The notes under the pieces are model-generated. The model did no database searches. It saw only the letters and a program-made list of their open reading frames with translations, and had not been told where the DNA came from. A stretch of DNA of 41,925 nucleotides from Dietzia timorensis (GTDB taxonomy: Bacteria; Actinomycetota; Actinomycetes; Mycobacteriales; Mycobacteriaceae). The stretch lies in assembly GCF_020742175.1 (NCBI RefSeq), contig NZ_DYXM01000057.1, positions 1 through 41,925 on the forward strand, in the 5' to 3' direction. Numbering within the stretch: the stretch's first letter is position 1; each line of letters opens with the position of its first letter. Both the position numbers and the translations under genes were made by a program. Positions 26,056 through 32,888 of this stretch are shown here, one piece after another.

Positions 26056-26817
26056 CTAAATGGTGCCGCTGTCGCGAAGGCGATCCTCGAGTTCCTTCTG
26101 GCGACGCTCGAACTCGGCGACGATTTCTTCCTTGGGAGCGTCGTCGTTGGGGGAGACCTCCTGGTTGACCGACGAATTGGGAAGCTGGCCGGTCGTAAGG
26201 AAAATGACGCGCTCGGCAACCTCGACCGCGTGGTCGGAGAAGCGCTCGAAGTAGCGGCCGAGAAGCGTGACGTCGACGGCCGCGGCGACGCCGTGGTCCC
26301 ACTCGCGCACGGTGAGGAGCGTGAACAGGTGGCGGCGCAGATCGTCGATCGCGTCGTCCTGCTCCGAGAGGCTCGCGGCCTGGGTGAGGTCGCGGGTCAT
26401 CATCACCTCGGTCGCAGCGCGGCCGAGATTGACGGCTACACGGCCCATCTCGGCGAAGTAGCCGGAAAGCGGTTCCGGGATGGCCTTATCAGGGTGGCGG
26501 CGACGCGAGATCTTCGCGACGTGCAGAGCGAGGGCGCCCATGCGGTTGATGTCCTGGATCGCCTGGATCGACGACACAACCTGACGTAGATCCGAAGCCA
26601 CCGGGGCCTGGAGGGCGAGCAGCGAGTACGCGCTCTCCTCCGTCGCCCGGGACTGTGCAGACAAGACCTGCTCGCTGGACATCACCTTCTCCGCGGCGGC
26701 GAGATCAGCTTGCAGGAGGCTGTAGGTGGCCTCTTCCATGAGGTCTGTGGCGACCGAGCACATGTTGGCCATCGAGGCCGCCAGTTCGGTCAGCTGGGTA
26801 GTAAATCCTTCGCGCAT
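26056..26817 (-). CDS. phoU: Phosphate signalling protein PhoU/PhoY
   Basis: 253 residues: two PhoU three-helix repeats, the first with DINRMGALALHVAK and the second with LGRYFERFSDHAVEVAERV, the metal-binding E/DxxxD pattern typical of PhoU. A charged C-terminal tail of about 30 residues follows. PhoU ties Pst transport to the phosphate two-component system; mycobacterial PhoY proteins also affect antibiotic persistence. I chose ATG 26817 (MREGFTTQL, the usual opening) with TAGAAT ending 8 nt upstream and no Shine-Dalgarno. An in-frame ATG 30 bases upstream would read through that promoter. It faces pstB tail to tail. Confidence 0.93.
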   Translation of the reverse strand: MREGFTTQLTELAASMANMCSVATDLMEEATYSLLQADLAAAEKVMSSEQVLSAQSRATEESAYSLLALQAPVASDLRQVVSSIQAIQDINRMGALALHVAKISRRRHPDKAIPEPLSGYFAEMGRVAVNLGRAATEVMMTRDLTQAASLSEQDDAIDDLRRHLFTLLTVREWDHGVAAAVDVTLLGRYFERFSDHAVEVAERVIFLTTGQLPNSSVNQEVSPNDDAPKEEIVAEFERRQKELEDRLRDSGTI

Positions 26818-26825
26818 GTTAGAAA

Positions 26826-26831
26826 ATTCTA
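26826..26831 (-). promoter_or_regulatory. Predicted leaderless -10 for phoU
   Basis: TAGAAT on the minus strand, ending 8 nt before ATG 26817, in the 90-base gap after dusB. It lets phoU be expressed apart from pstSCAB and dusB. Confidence 0.5.
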
Positions 26832-26907
26832 CGTTCCCCAACGACAAAGCGCCTTAAATACGGGTAAATGCTGCATGAACGTGCCGAGGCGGCTTGGCTT
26901 TTCCGGT

Positions 26908-28143
26908 CTATCCGCCGGAGTTCTCGACCTCGGCGCCCGGGAGTGCCACGGAATCGTCCTCGGGATCGTCCAGCCAGCCCTCGGGGAGCAGCACCTTGCC
27001 GGGCGAGCCCTGGCGCCCGCGCGGCCCGTAACCGTCCGCGGGAAATGGCTCGTCGGCAGGCAGCCGGTCGAGCAACTCGCGCAGATCCGACAGCGCCGAT
27101 ACTTTCGCGAGGTCGACACGCATTTCCGAGCCCGCAGGGAAGCCGCGCAGGTACCACGCGATGTGCTTGCGGATCTCGCGCATTCCCTTGTCCTCGCCGT
27201 GGAACGCCGCCAGCAGTTCTCCGTGGCGGTACATGATGTCGGCGACCTCGCCGAGATTCGGCGGCGTCGGGACCGGGCGGCCCGCCAGTTTCGCCGACAG
27301 CTCGGCGAAGAGCCACGGCCGGCCGAGGCAACCACGTCCGATGACCACGCCGTCGCAACCGGTCTCGTCGACCATCCGCACCGCGTCGTCAGCGGAGAAG
27401 ATATCGCCGTTGCCGAGCACGGGCACGTCCGATCCGAGCGCCCTGATGTGCTCGACCAGACGCGCGATCTGCGTCCAGTCGGCCTCCCCGGAATAGCGCT
27501 GTGACGCCGTGCGGCCGTGCAGCGCAACGGCGGCCGCGCCCTCCTCCACAGCGATCCGACCGGCGTCGAGGTGGGTGTGGTGCTCGTCGTCAATGCCGAC
27601 GCGCATTTTCACCGTCACCGGGATGTCTGTGCCCTCGGTGGCACGCACCGCGGCCGCGACGATAGAGCGGAATAGCTTCCGCTTGAACGGAATCGCCGAA
27701 CCACCGCCCTTACGGGTCACCTTCGGCACCGGGCAGCCGAAGTTGATGTCGATGTGGTCGGCCATGTCCTCGTCGACGATCATTTTCGCCGCGCGGTAGG
27801 TGTACTCGGGGTCGACTGTGTACAGCTGCATCGAGCGCGGAGACTCGTCGGGAGCGAACGTCGCCAGGTGCATCGCCGTTTCGTGGCGCTCCACCAGCGC
27901 GCGTGCGGTGATCATCTCGCACACGTACAGTCCGGCCACCGAGCCCTGCGAGGTGCGCTCGAGCTCGCGGCACAGCGTGCGGAACGCGACGTTGGTGACT
28001 CCGGCCATGGGGGCCAGCACCACCGGTGACGCGAGATCGAAGGGGCCGATGCGCAGCGCAGAGGACTGCCCCGGCGCTGCACCATCGAAAGTGGTGACGG
28101 CGGGGGCGGGATCCTTCACGTCTGTCGCGGTCATGTAGTCCAT
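26908..28143 (-). CDS. dusB: tRNA-dihydrouridine synthase, DusB type
   Basis: 411 residues, an FMN TIM barrel that reduces uridines in tRNA D-loops with NADPH. The catalytic Cys is Cys137 in DINFGCPVPKVTRKGGG. FMN and substrate motifs SPVVLAPMAGVTN, VKMRVGID, LHGRTASQRYSG and VLGNGDIFS are all present. The C-terminal helical domain is followed by a Pro/Gly/Asp-rich tail. ATG 28143 or the in-frame ATG 28134 may be the start; neither has a strong ribosome site. It corresponds to Rv0823c. The gene points away from the acyl-CoA ligase at 28204. Confidence 0.93.
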   Translation of the reverse strand: MDYMTATDVKDPAPAVTTFDGAAPGQSSALRIGPFDLASPVVLAPMAGVTNVAFRTLCRELERTSQGSVAGLYVCEMITARALVERHETAMHLATFAPDESPRSMQLYTVDPEYTYRAAKMIVDEDMADHIDINFGCPVPKVTRKGGGSAIPFKRKLFRSIVAAAVRATEGTDIPVTVKMRVGIDDEHHTHLDAGRIAVEEGAAAVALHGRTASQRYSGEADWTQIARLVEHIRALGSDVPVLGNGDIFSADDAVRMVDETGCDGVVIGRGCLGRPWLFAELSAKLAGRPVPTPPNLGEVADIMYRHGELLAAFHGEDKGMREIRKHIAWYLRGFPAGSEMRVDLAKVSALSDLRELLDRLPADEPFPADGYGPRGRQGSPGKVLLPEGWLDDPEDDSVALPGAEVENSGG

Positions 28144-28189
28144 TGTTCCGCGCAGCGTGCACGGGCGCCAAATGGAGCACTGGGAGGGC

Positions 28190-28195
28190 TATCGT
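28190..28195 (+). promoter_or_regulatory. Predicted leaderless -10 for the acyl-CoA ligase gene
   Basis: TATCGT, ending 8 nt before ATG 28204, in the 60-base divergent gap with dusB. No ribosome site is present. Confidence 0.45.
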
Positions 28196-28203
28196 GGGCC
28201 GGC

Positions 28204-29937
28204 ATGGCGGACTTTAATCCCGGGCACCAGATGAGTCATCCGACGTTCGGCCACATGATTCTCGCGCGGCTCGGCGACCACCGACCCGGGCTGCTGTTCG
28301 AGCAGGAGCGCTGGACGTGGGACGAGTTCGTCCGCGAATGCGCCGTTCGCGCCGCGCTGCTCGGGAATCTCGCACGCGAGGCGAGCGCACGGATCGAGGC
28401 GCGGGAGCAACCGCGGCACCGGACGTTGCACGTCGGCGTGCTCCTGGATAACTTCCCCGAATACCTCTTCCTCCTCGGCGGGGCGGCGCTGTCCGGCGTC
28501 ACGATTATCGGAGTGAACCCGACCCGCAGGGGACCGGAACTGGCGGCGGATATCCGCGGCGTGGATTGCGATGTGCTCCTCACGTCCACCCCAGGACGCG
28601 AGCACCTCTCCGGGCTCGATCCGGAGCGGGACCTGGGCCTTGAGAGGGCACCGATCGAGATCGACTCGGCCGAATACCGGCGAGAACTGGACGCCCACGC
28701 CGGTGCGGCCGCGGACCCGGAGGGCGAGTTCACCGACGCAGGGCGCGACGAGGGCACGTACCTATCGCTGATGTTCACCTCGGGATCGACGGGCGCGCCG
28801 AAGGCGGTCATCTGCAGTACCGGGCGACTGGCGATGCTCGGACACGTCAACTTCCGCGGGCTCGTTCCGGAGGACGTCGCATACTCGGCGATGCCGCTGT
28901 TCCACGGCAACGCGATCATGGGCGTGTTCGCGCCGTGCGTGGCGGTGGGGTGCGCGTTCTCCATGCGCGAGCGGTTCTCGGCACGCCACTTCCTCGGCGA
29001 TGTGCGGGCATTCGGGGCGACCTTCGTGAACTACGTCGGCCGATCGCTCGCATACATCCTCGCCGTCCCGGAATCGGGGCTCGAGCGAGACACTCGCTTG
29101 CGCATCGTCTTCGGCACCGAGGCGTCCGCGCACGACCGCGCCGAATTCGAACGGCGCTTCGGCGTCGCCCCGTCGGAGGCTTACGGCTCGTCGGAGGGCG
29201 GAGCCGTCATCCAGCGCACCCCGGACACCCCGCCGGACGCGCTCGGACGGTCCGGGGAGCATATGGACATCGCGATCCTCGGCCCCGGCGGCGAGGAATG
29301 CCCGCCTGCGAACTTCGACGCCGACGGGGCGCTCACCAACCCGGGGGAGGCCATCGGCGAGATCGTCAACCGCACCGGGGCGCGGCTGTTCGAGGGCTAT
29401 TACAAGAACCCCGAGGCAAGCGCCGAGCGCATTTCGGGCGAGGCATACCGAACGGGCGATCTCGGCTACACCGACGCAGCCGGCTTCCTCTACTTTGCGG
29501 GGCGCTCGGGGGACCGGTTGCGTGTGAATTCGGAGAACTTCTCGGCCGCGCCTGTCGAGCGCATCCTCTCCCGCTTCCCCGGAGCCGTGGTCGTCGCCGT
29601 GTACCCGGTGCCGGATCCGCGCACCGGCGACGCCGTGATGGCCGCCCTCCAGCTGCTTCCCGGCCATGAATTCGACCCCGACGCGTTCGCCGCTTTCCTC
29701 GCCGCCCAGCCCGATCTCGGCCGCCTGTGGTGCCCACGCTTCATCCGCCTGCTCGAGGCCATGCCGACCACGGCGACGCGCAAGATCGCCAAACCGGTGT
29801 TGCGCCAGGAGTCCTGGCTCGTCGACGATCCCGTCTTCACCTATGACGCCGGACGTTGCATCCGCCTCGACGCCGAAGCCGCCCGCGCACTTCGCGTCGA
29901 CTACGCACGCCACGATCGCTCGCCCGCGGGGTACTAG
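28204..29937 (+). CDS. AMP-forming acyl-CoA synthetase (FadD-type)
   Basis: 577 residues of the ANL superfamily, activating a carboxylic acid to acyl-AMP and then acyl-CoA. The ATP loop FTSGSTGAPKA starts at residue 191; YGSSEGG, the hinge-side YRTGDLGY and the late Lys527 in TATRKIAK, the usual adenylation lysine, are present. Closest in style to mycobacterial FadD1/FadD17-type long-chain ligases with the GNAIMG pocket segment, but chain length cannot be read from sequence. ATG 28204 has a -10 hexamer 8 nt upstream and no ribosome site. It runs tail to tail with the oxidoreductase at 29977. Confidence 0.88.
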   Translation: MADFNPGHQMSHPTFGHMILARLGDHRPGLLFEQERWTWDEFVRECAVRAALLGNLAREASARIEAREQPRHRTLHVGVLLDNFPEYLFLLGGAALSGVTIIGVNPTRRGPELAADIRGVDCDVLLTSTPGREHLSGLDPERDLGLERAPIEIDSAEYRRELDAHAGAAADPEGEFTDAGRDEGTYLSLMFTSGSTGAPKAVICSTGRLAMLGHVNFRGLVPEDVAYSAMPLFHGNAIMGVFAPCVAVGCAFSMRERFSARHFLGDVRAFGATFVNYVGRSLAYILAVPESGLERDTRLRIVFGTEASAHDRAEFERRFGVAPSEAYGSSEGGAVIQRTPDTPPDALGRSGEHMDIAILGPGGEECPPANFDADGALTNPGEAIGEIVNRTGARLFEGYYKNPEASAERISGEAYRTGDLGYTDAAGFLYFAGRSGDRLRVNSENFSAAPVERILSRFPGAVVVAVYPVPDPRTGDAVMAALQLLPGHEFDPDAFAAFLAAQPDLGRLWCPRFIRLLEAMPTTATRKIAKPVLRQESWLVDDPVFTYDAGRCIRLDAEAARALRVDYARHDRSPAGY

Positions 29938-29976
29938 CTGCACGCGAGGTAGTGGTGGCCCGTGCGGCCGCGGGTA

Positions 29977-31188
29977 TCAGCGAGCCGTCGTGGGCGGGCC
30001 TCCCTCTCGAAGTACGCAGCGCGAACCCGAGTAGATCGTCGCCATGCAGCGATTGCAATGAACGCACAGCGAGCGCCCGGCCGGGTCGGCGAGCAATCGG
30101 CGCGGCAGATCGGGTTCGCGCAGAAGGCCGCGCCCCATGGCGACGAACTCGAAACCGCCGGCCATCGCCAGGTCCATGGAGGCGCGGTCGACGATGCCAC
30201 CGAGAAGGATCATCGGAAGCGAGACGGCCTCGCGAATCTGACGCGCGGCGTCATACATGTATGCGTCTTTGTACGGGTATTCCTTGAACATCCGGCGTCC
30301 GACCAGCTTCATTCCGGCGCGGATCGCGGCCGGCTGGGTCTTGGCGAACTCCTCCAGTGGCGCCTCGCCCTTGAACAGGTAGATGGGGTTGAGTAGCGAG
30401 CTACCGACCGTCATTTCCAGCGCGTCGGCGCTGCCGTCTTCCTCGATCCAGCGCGCGACCTGCACGGCCTCGTCGAGCCAGAAGCCGCCGCGAACCCCGT
30501 CGTCCATATTGAGCTTGATGATGATTCCGAGCTTGTCTCCGACCTCGTCGCGGATGGCGCGGCCGATCTCCCGCGCGAACCGGGCGCGGTTGGCGAGCGA
30601 ACCGCCGTACTCGTCGCGCCGCCGATTGAGGCGCGGAGAGAGGAACTCGGACACGAGATAGTTGTGGCCGAAATGAACCTCGATGGCGTCGAAGCCGACC
30701 TCCAGCGCGCCTCGCGCCGCCCGTGCGTGGTCGGCGGTGATTCGGGCGATGTCGTCCGGCGTGCATGCTCGTGTGGGGGCGACTGCCTGTGGGGCGACGA
30801 ACCGGGACGGCGAGAGGGCGGTATGTCCCGTGGAGCGCGAGTTCGCGACAGCGCCTGCATGTCCGATCTGGGCGCTGGCCGCCGCGCCCTCGCGGTGTAC
30901 GGCGTCGGTGAGAGCGCGCAGTCCGCCGTCATCGGGCATTCCCCAGTGGTAACAGTGCCGATCGGTGCGGCCCTCGGGGGAGGTGGCGAGATACGCGACG
31001 GTGGTCATGCCGACGCCGCCGCGGGCATATTCGGTGTGGAACTCGATGAGCTCGTCGGTGATGCGCCCACGCGGGGTGCGTCCCTCGAACGTCGCGGATT
31101 TGATGATGCGATTACGCAATCGAGCCGGGCCGATCGTCGCGGGCGAGAAGACGTCGGGCCGGTTGCGGGCGAGGGGCGCGGCATTCAT
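29977..31188 (-). CDS. Old Yellow Enzyme-family NADH:flavin oxidoreductase with C-terminal Cys cluster
   Basis: 403 residues, FMN TIM barrel (Oxidored_FMN). Typical parts: NRIIKSATFEGR near residue 26, QIGHAG, the substrate segment HFGHNYLVSEFLSPRLNRR, then DEYGGSLANRARF and phosphate loop FVAMGRGLLREPDL. The C-terminus has CVHCNRCM and a fourth Cys nine residues on (C-x2-C-x2-C-x9-C), like the Fe-S motif of dienoyl-CoA reductases, but the flavin/NAD domains of those enzymes are missing, so an external reductase would be needed if a cluster forms. Substrate probably an enone or enoyl compound. TACCGT ends 7 nt before ATG 31188, indicating a leaderless start. Confidence 0.85.
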   Translation of the reverse strand: MNAAPLARNRPDVFSPATIGPARLRNRIIKSATFEGRTPRGRITDELIEFHTEYARGGVGMTTVAYLATSPEGRTDRHCYHWGMPDDGGLRALTDAVHREGAAASAQIGHAGAVANSRSTGHTALSPSRFVAPQAVAPTRACTPDDIARITADHARAARGALEVGFDAIEVHFGHNYLVSEFLSPRLNRRRDEYGGSLANRARFAREIGRAIRDEVGDKLGIIIKLNMDDGVRGGFWLDEAVQVARWIEEDGSADALEMTVGSSLLNPIYLFKGEAPLEEFAKTQPAAIRAGMKLVGRRMFKEYPYKDAYMYDAARQIREAVSLPMILLGGIVDRASMDLAMAGGFEFVAMGRGLLREPDLPRRLLADPAGRSLCVHCNRCMATIYSGSRCVLREGGPPTTAR

Positions 31189-31195
31189 GTGGATG

Positions 31196-31201
31196 ACGGT
31201 A
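31196..31201 (-). promoter_or_regulatory. Predicted leaderless -10 for the OYE-family gene
   Basis: TACCGT on the minus strand, ending 7 nt before ATG 31188. It is the same hexamer and spacing as at pabC. Confidence 0.45.
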
Positions 31202-31297
31202 TCGAGAGCGGCGCGGCCGAACCGGGAATCGGGCGAGATGTTCCGCTTCTCCGAAAAGGAGGGCAGAAGGGATACCGATGCGCCGGAAGTGTGGAAG

Positions 31298-31373
31298 TGG
31301 TGCCCCCAGCCGGGCTCGAACCGGCGACCTGCGGATTAAAAGTCCGTAGCTCTACCAACTGAGCTATAGGGGC
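31298..31373 (-). tRNA. tRNA-Lys (anticodon TTT)
   Basis: Full cloverleaf on the minus strand: acceptor GCCCCTA with TGGGGGC, D-arm GCTC-GAGC, anticodon loop CTTTTAA, T-arm GCCGG-TTCGAGC-CCGGC, discriminator A. The 3' CCA is encoded, unlike in the three other tRNA genes here. Length 76 with CCA. Confidence 0.97.
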
Positions 31374-31380
31374 ACAAAAC

Positions 31381-31408
31381 ACAATACATTCCGGATTCGA
31401 GCAGCCAA
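31381..31408 (-). promoter_or_regulatory. tRNA-Lys promoter
   Basis: Minus strand TTGGCT (31403-31408), 16-nt spacer, TATTGT (31381-31386). Only 7 nt separate the -10 from the mature tRNA 5' end, so transcription should start at or next to nucleotide 1 of the tRNA. Confidence 0.55.
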
Positions 31409-31510
31409 ACACGGGATCCGAGCCTGGCGGAGGAGCGAAACGGAGGTCGGGAACTTTCGGAAAACCCGGCGAGTTCGGCGGGCGGTTGGGAAAGTCGCGT
31501 GTTCGTCGTT

Positions 31511-31516
31511 TAGACT
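31511..31516 (+). promoter_or_regulatory. tRNA-Glu promoter -10
   Basis: TAGACT, a good stable-RNA -10 for mycolata, 39 bases before the mature tRNA-Glu. The -35 is poorly defined (TGGGAA, 18-nt spacer). Confidence 0.5.
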
Positions 31517-31555
31517 TACTCCCGCTGCTGACCGGCTTTTCGTCGGACGTGGCGC

Positions 31556-31628
31556 GCCCCCTTCGTCTAGCGGCCTAGGACGCCGGCCTTTCACGCCGGT
31601 AGCGCGGGTTCGAATCCCGTAGGGGGTA
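31556..31628 (+). tRNA. tRNA-Glu (anticodon TTC)
   Basis: Cloverleaf with acceptor GCCCCCT/AGGGGGT (first pair G-T, usual for actinobacterial tRNA-Glu), anticodon stem GCCGG/CCGGT-side with loop CTTTCAC, T-arm CGGG-TTCGAAT-CCCG, discriminator A. CCA is not encoded. Confidence 0.97.
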
Positions 31629-31635
31629 CATCTGG

Positions 31636-31672
31636 AAAGCCCCGGGAGCAGGCACTCTGTTACCCGGGGTTT
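31636..31672 (+). terminator. Terminator after tRNA-Glu
   Basis: Stem CCCCGGG (31640-31646) with CCCGGGG (31663-31669), an AAA/TTT extension across one bulged G, loop 16 nt; T-rich sequence follows. Confidence 0.7.
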
Positions 31673-31682
31673 CGTGCATTTT

Positions 31683-31724
31683 CACCTTTCTCCGTCGTCA
31701 GACGGAGGGGTGGTGAGAAAGGTG
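31683..31724. other. Structured element between tRNA-Glu and the GPP34 gene
   Basis: Outer arms CACCTTTCTC (31683-31692) and GAGAAAGGTG (31715-31724) are perfect complements; an inner hairpin TCCGTC-GTCA-GACGGA (31691-31706) competes for two bases. It lies just after the tRNA terminator and ends about 50 bases before the predicted -10 of the GPP34 gene, so it is either a second terminator or a protein-binding site. Confidence 0.45.
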
Positions 31725-31772
31725 CGGCGAAAGACCAGACTCAAGGGGGATCCGGGACTGCGATCGGTTTCG

Positions 31773-31778
31773 TAACGT
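31773..31778 (+). promoter_or_regulatory. Predicted leaderless -10 for the GPP34 gene
   Basis: TAACGT, ending 7 nt before ATG 31786, with no ribosome site. Confidence 0.5.
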
Positions 31779-31785
31779 CGCAGGC

Positions 31786-32454
31786 ATGATGATCGCCGAC
31801 GAAATCTTTCTGTTGTACACCGCCGATAAGGGCGGCGTGTTCGCGCAGTACCGCCAGTTTGCGGTGACCGGCGCCGTCGTCGCCGACTTGATCCTCGCCC
31901 AGCGGGTGGAACTCGACGGGCGCAAGGATCCGCGCCTGGCGCTGCTCGACTCGCGTCCGGTCGGTCATCCGGCCCACGACGCGATGCTCGAGTACCTCCA
32001 CGAGCGGATTGTCGGTAAGGGTAAGCAGGTCAAGCTGTCGCAGCTGCTGGGTGTGCGCTCGCTGAAGCTCGAGGAGCGCACCGGACGCGCGTTGCACGAC
32101 GCCGGGATCCTCGGCCTCGTGGATGCGAAGCTCGGTGGACTCGTCGGGCCGAAGTTTCCGATGGAGAACCCGCTGCCCGAGCAGCACCTGCGGGCGCGGC
32201 TTGCGCACGTGCTGCGCGGCGGCGAGCCAGGACCGGCCGATGCGGTGGAGTTATCCATCCTCAAGGGGACATCGACCATGCACCGGATTCTGCGGGACGA
32301 GGTGCGGGGGATGTCGCGCAAGGAAGTAAAGGTCGCCATCGAATCGCTGGAGACTCGCGGCGATATCGGGCCGGCGATCAAGCGCGCAATCGACATGCTG
32401 GTGACGGCGGTGATGGCCCCGGTATTCGTCGGCGTCGTGACGGCATCGGGGTAG
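31786..32454 (+). CDS. GPP34 (Golgi phosphoprotein 3) family protein
   Basis: 222 residues, mostly helical. The opening MMIADEIFLLYTADKGG, then AVVADLILAQRVEL and the later SLKLEERTGRALHDAGIL are typical of bacterial GPP34 proteins. The eukaryotic members (GOLPH3/Vps74) bind PI4P and glycosyltransferases at the Golgi; the bacterial members are common in actinobacteria and have no settled role. The beta-hairpin region ILGLVDAKLGGLVGPKFPMENP (about residues 107-128) corresponds to the membrane-binding hairpin of the family. No signal peptide. It is wedged between tRNA genes, with its own predicted leaderless promoter. In a PI-mannoside-making bacterium, binding of inositol lipids is a reasonable but untested idea. 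Confidence 0.87.
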   Translation: MMIADEIFLLYTADKGGVFAQYRQFAVTGAVVADLILAQRVELDGRKDPRLALLDSRPVGHPAHDAMLEYLHERIVGKGKQVKLSQLLGVRSLKLEERTGRALHDAGILGLVDAKLGGLVGPKFPMENPLPEQHLRARLAHVLRGGEPGPADAVELSILKGTSTMHRILRDEVRGMSRKEVKVAIESLETRGDIGPAIKRAIDMLVTAVMAPVFVGVVTASG

Positions 32455-32491
32455 TCGGGTTCGGCCGTTTTCCCTGTCTTTTGCTGGCGAT

Positions 32492-32521
32492 TTGTGTTTT
32501 TATGAAGCCGTGGCCTAAAGT
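32492..32521 (+). promoter_or_regulatory. Promoter of tRNA-Asp/tRNA-Phe
   Basis: TTGTGT (32492-32497), 18-nt spacer, TAAAGT (32516-32521), about 50 bases before tRNA-Asp. Nothing similar lies between the two tRNA genes, so they are probably one transcript. Confidence 0.55.
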
Positions 32522-32572
32522 TCTAATCCGTGCGAAACGCCCGGTCCGGTAACGGTCCGACGCAAGCAGCAC

Positions 32573-32646
32573 GGCCCTGTGGCGCAGTTGGTTAGCGCGC
32601 CGCCCTGTCACGGCGGAGGTCGCGGGTTCAAGTCCCGTCAGGGTCG
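32573..32646 (+). tRNA. tRNA-Asp (anticodon GTC)
   Basis: Acceptor GGCCCTG/CAGGGTC, anticodon loop CTGTCAC on a CCGCC/GGCGG stem, T-arm CGGG-TTCAAGT-CCCG, discriminator G as expected for Asp. CCA not encoded. Confidence 0.97.
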
Positions 32647-32677
32647 CAAAAGGTTCCGGGTTCACCTGGGATCTTCC

Positions 32678-32751
32678 GGCCAGGTAGCTCAGTTGGTACG
32701 AGCGTCCGCCTGAAAAGCGGAAGGTCGCCGGTTCGATCCCGGCCCTGGCCA
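32678..32751 (+). tRNA. tRNA-Phe (anticodon GAA)
   Basis: Acceptor GGCCAGG/CCTGGCC, anticodon stem CCGC/GCGG with loop CTGAAAA, T-arm GCCGG-TTCGATC-CCGGC, discriminator A. CCA not encoded. It follows tRNA-Asp by 31 bases, a frequent actinobacterial pair. Confidence 0.97.
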
Positions 32752-32764
32752 CAAGTTCATGTTT

Positions 32765-32794
32765 AAACCCGGCAGTTGCATCTGCCGGGTTTTT
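32765..32794 (+). terminator. Rho-independent terminator after tRNA-Phe
   Basis: Perfect 11-bp stem AAACCCGGCAG (32765-32775) with its complement (32782-32792), 6-nt loop, then TT: five T in a row at the 3' side. The clearest terminator in the window. Confidence 0.92.
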
Positions 32795-32875
32795 GCATTT
32801 CGGGGCGAGGAAATGTTGACGATTTCAAGCGCCGAACACGCGCGAGGCGCTTTCGAACCGCCGGACTCTGGCACG

Positions 32876-32881
32876 TAACCT
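32876..32881 (+). promoter_or_regulatory. Predicted leaderless -10 for emb
   Basis: TAACCT, ending 7 nt before ATG 32889; the bases between contain no ribosome site. Confidence 0.5.
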
Positions 32882-32888
32882 GTAGGGC

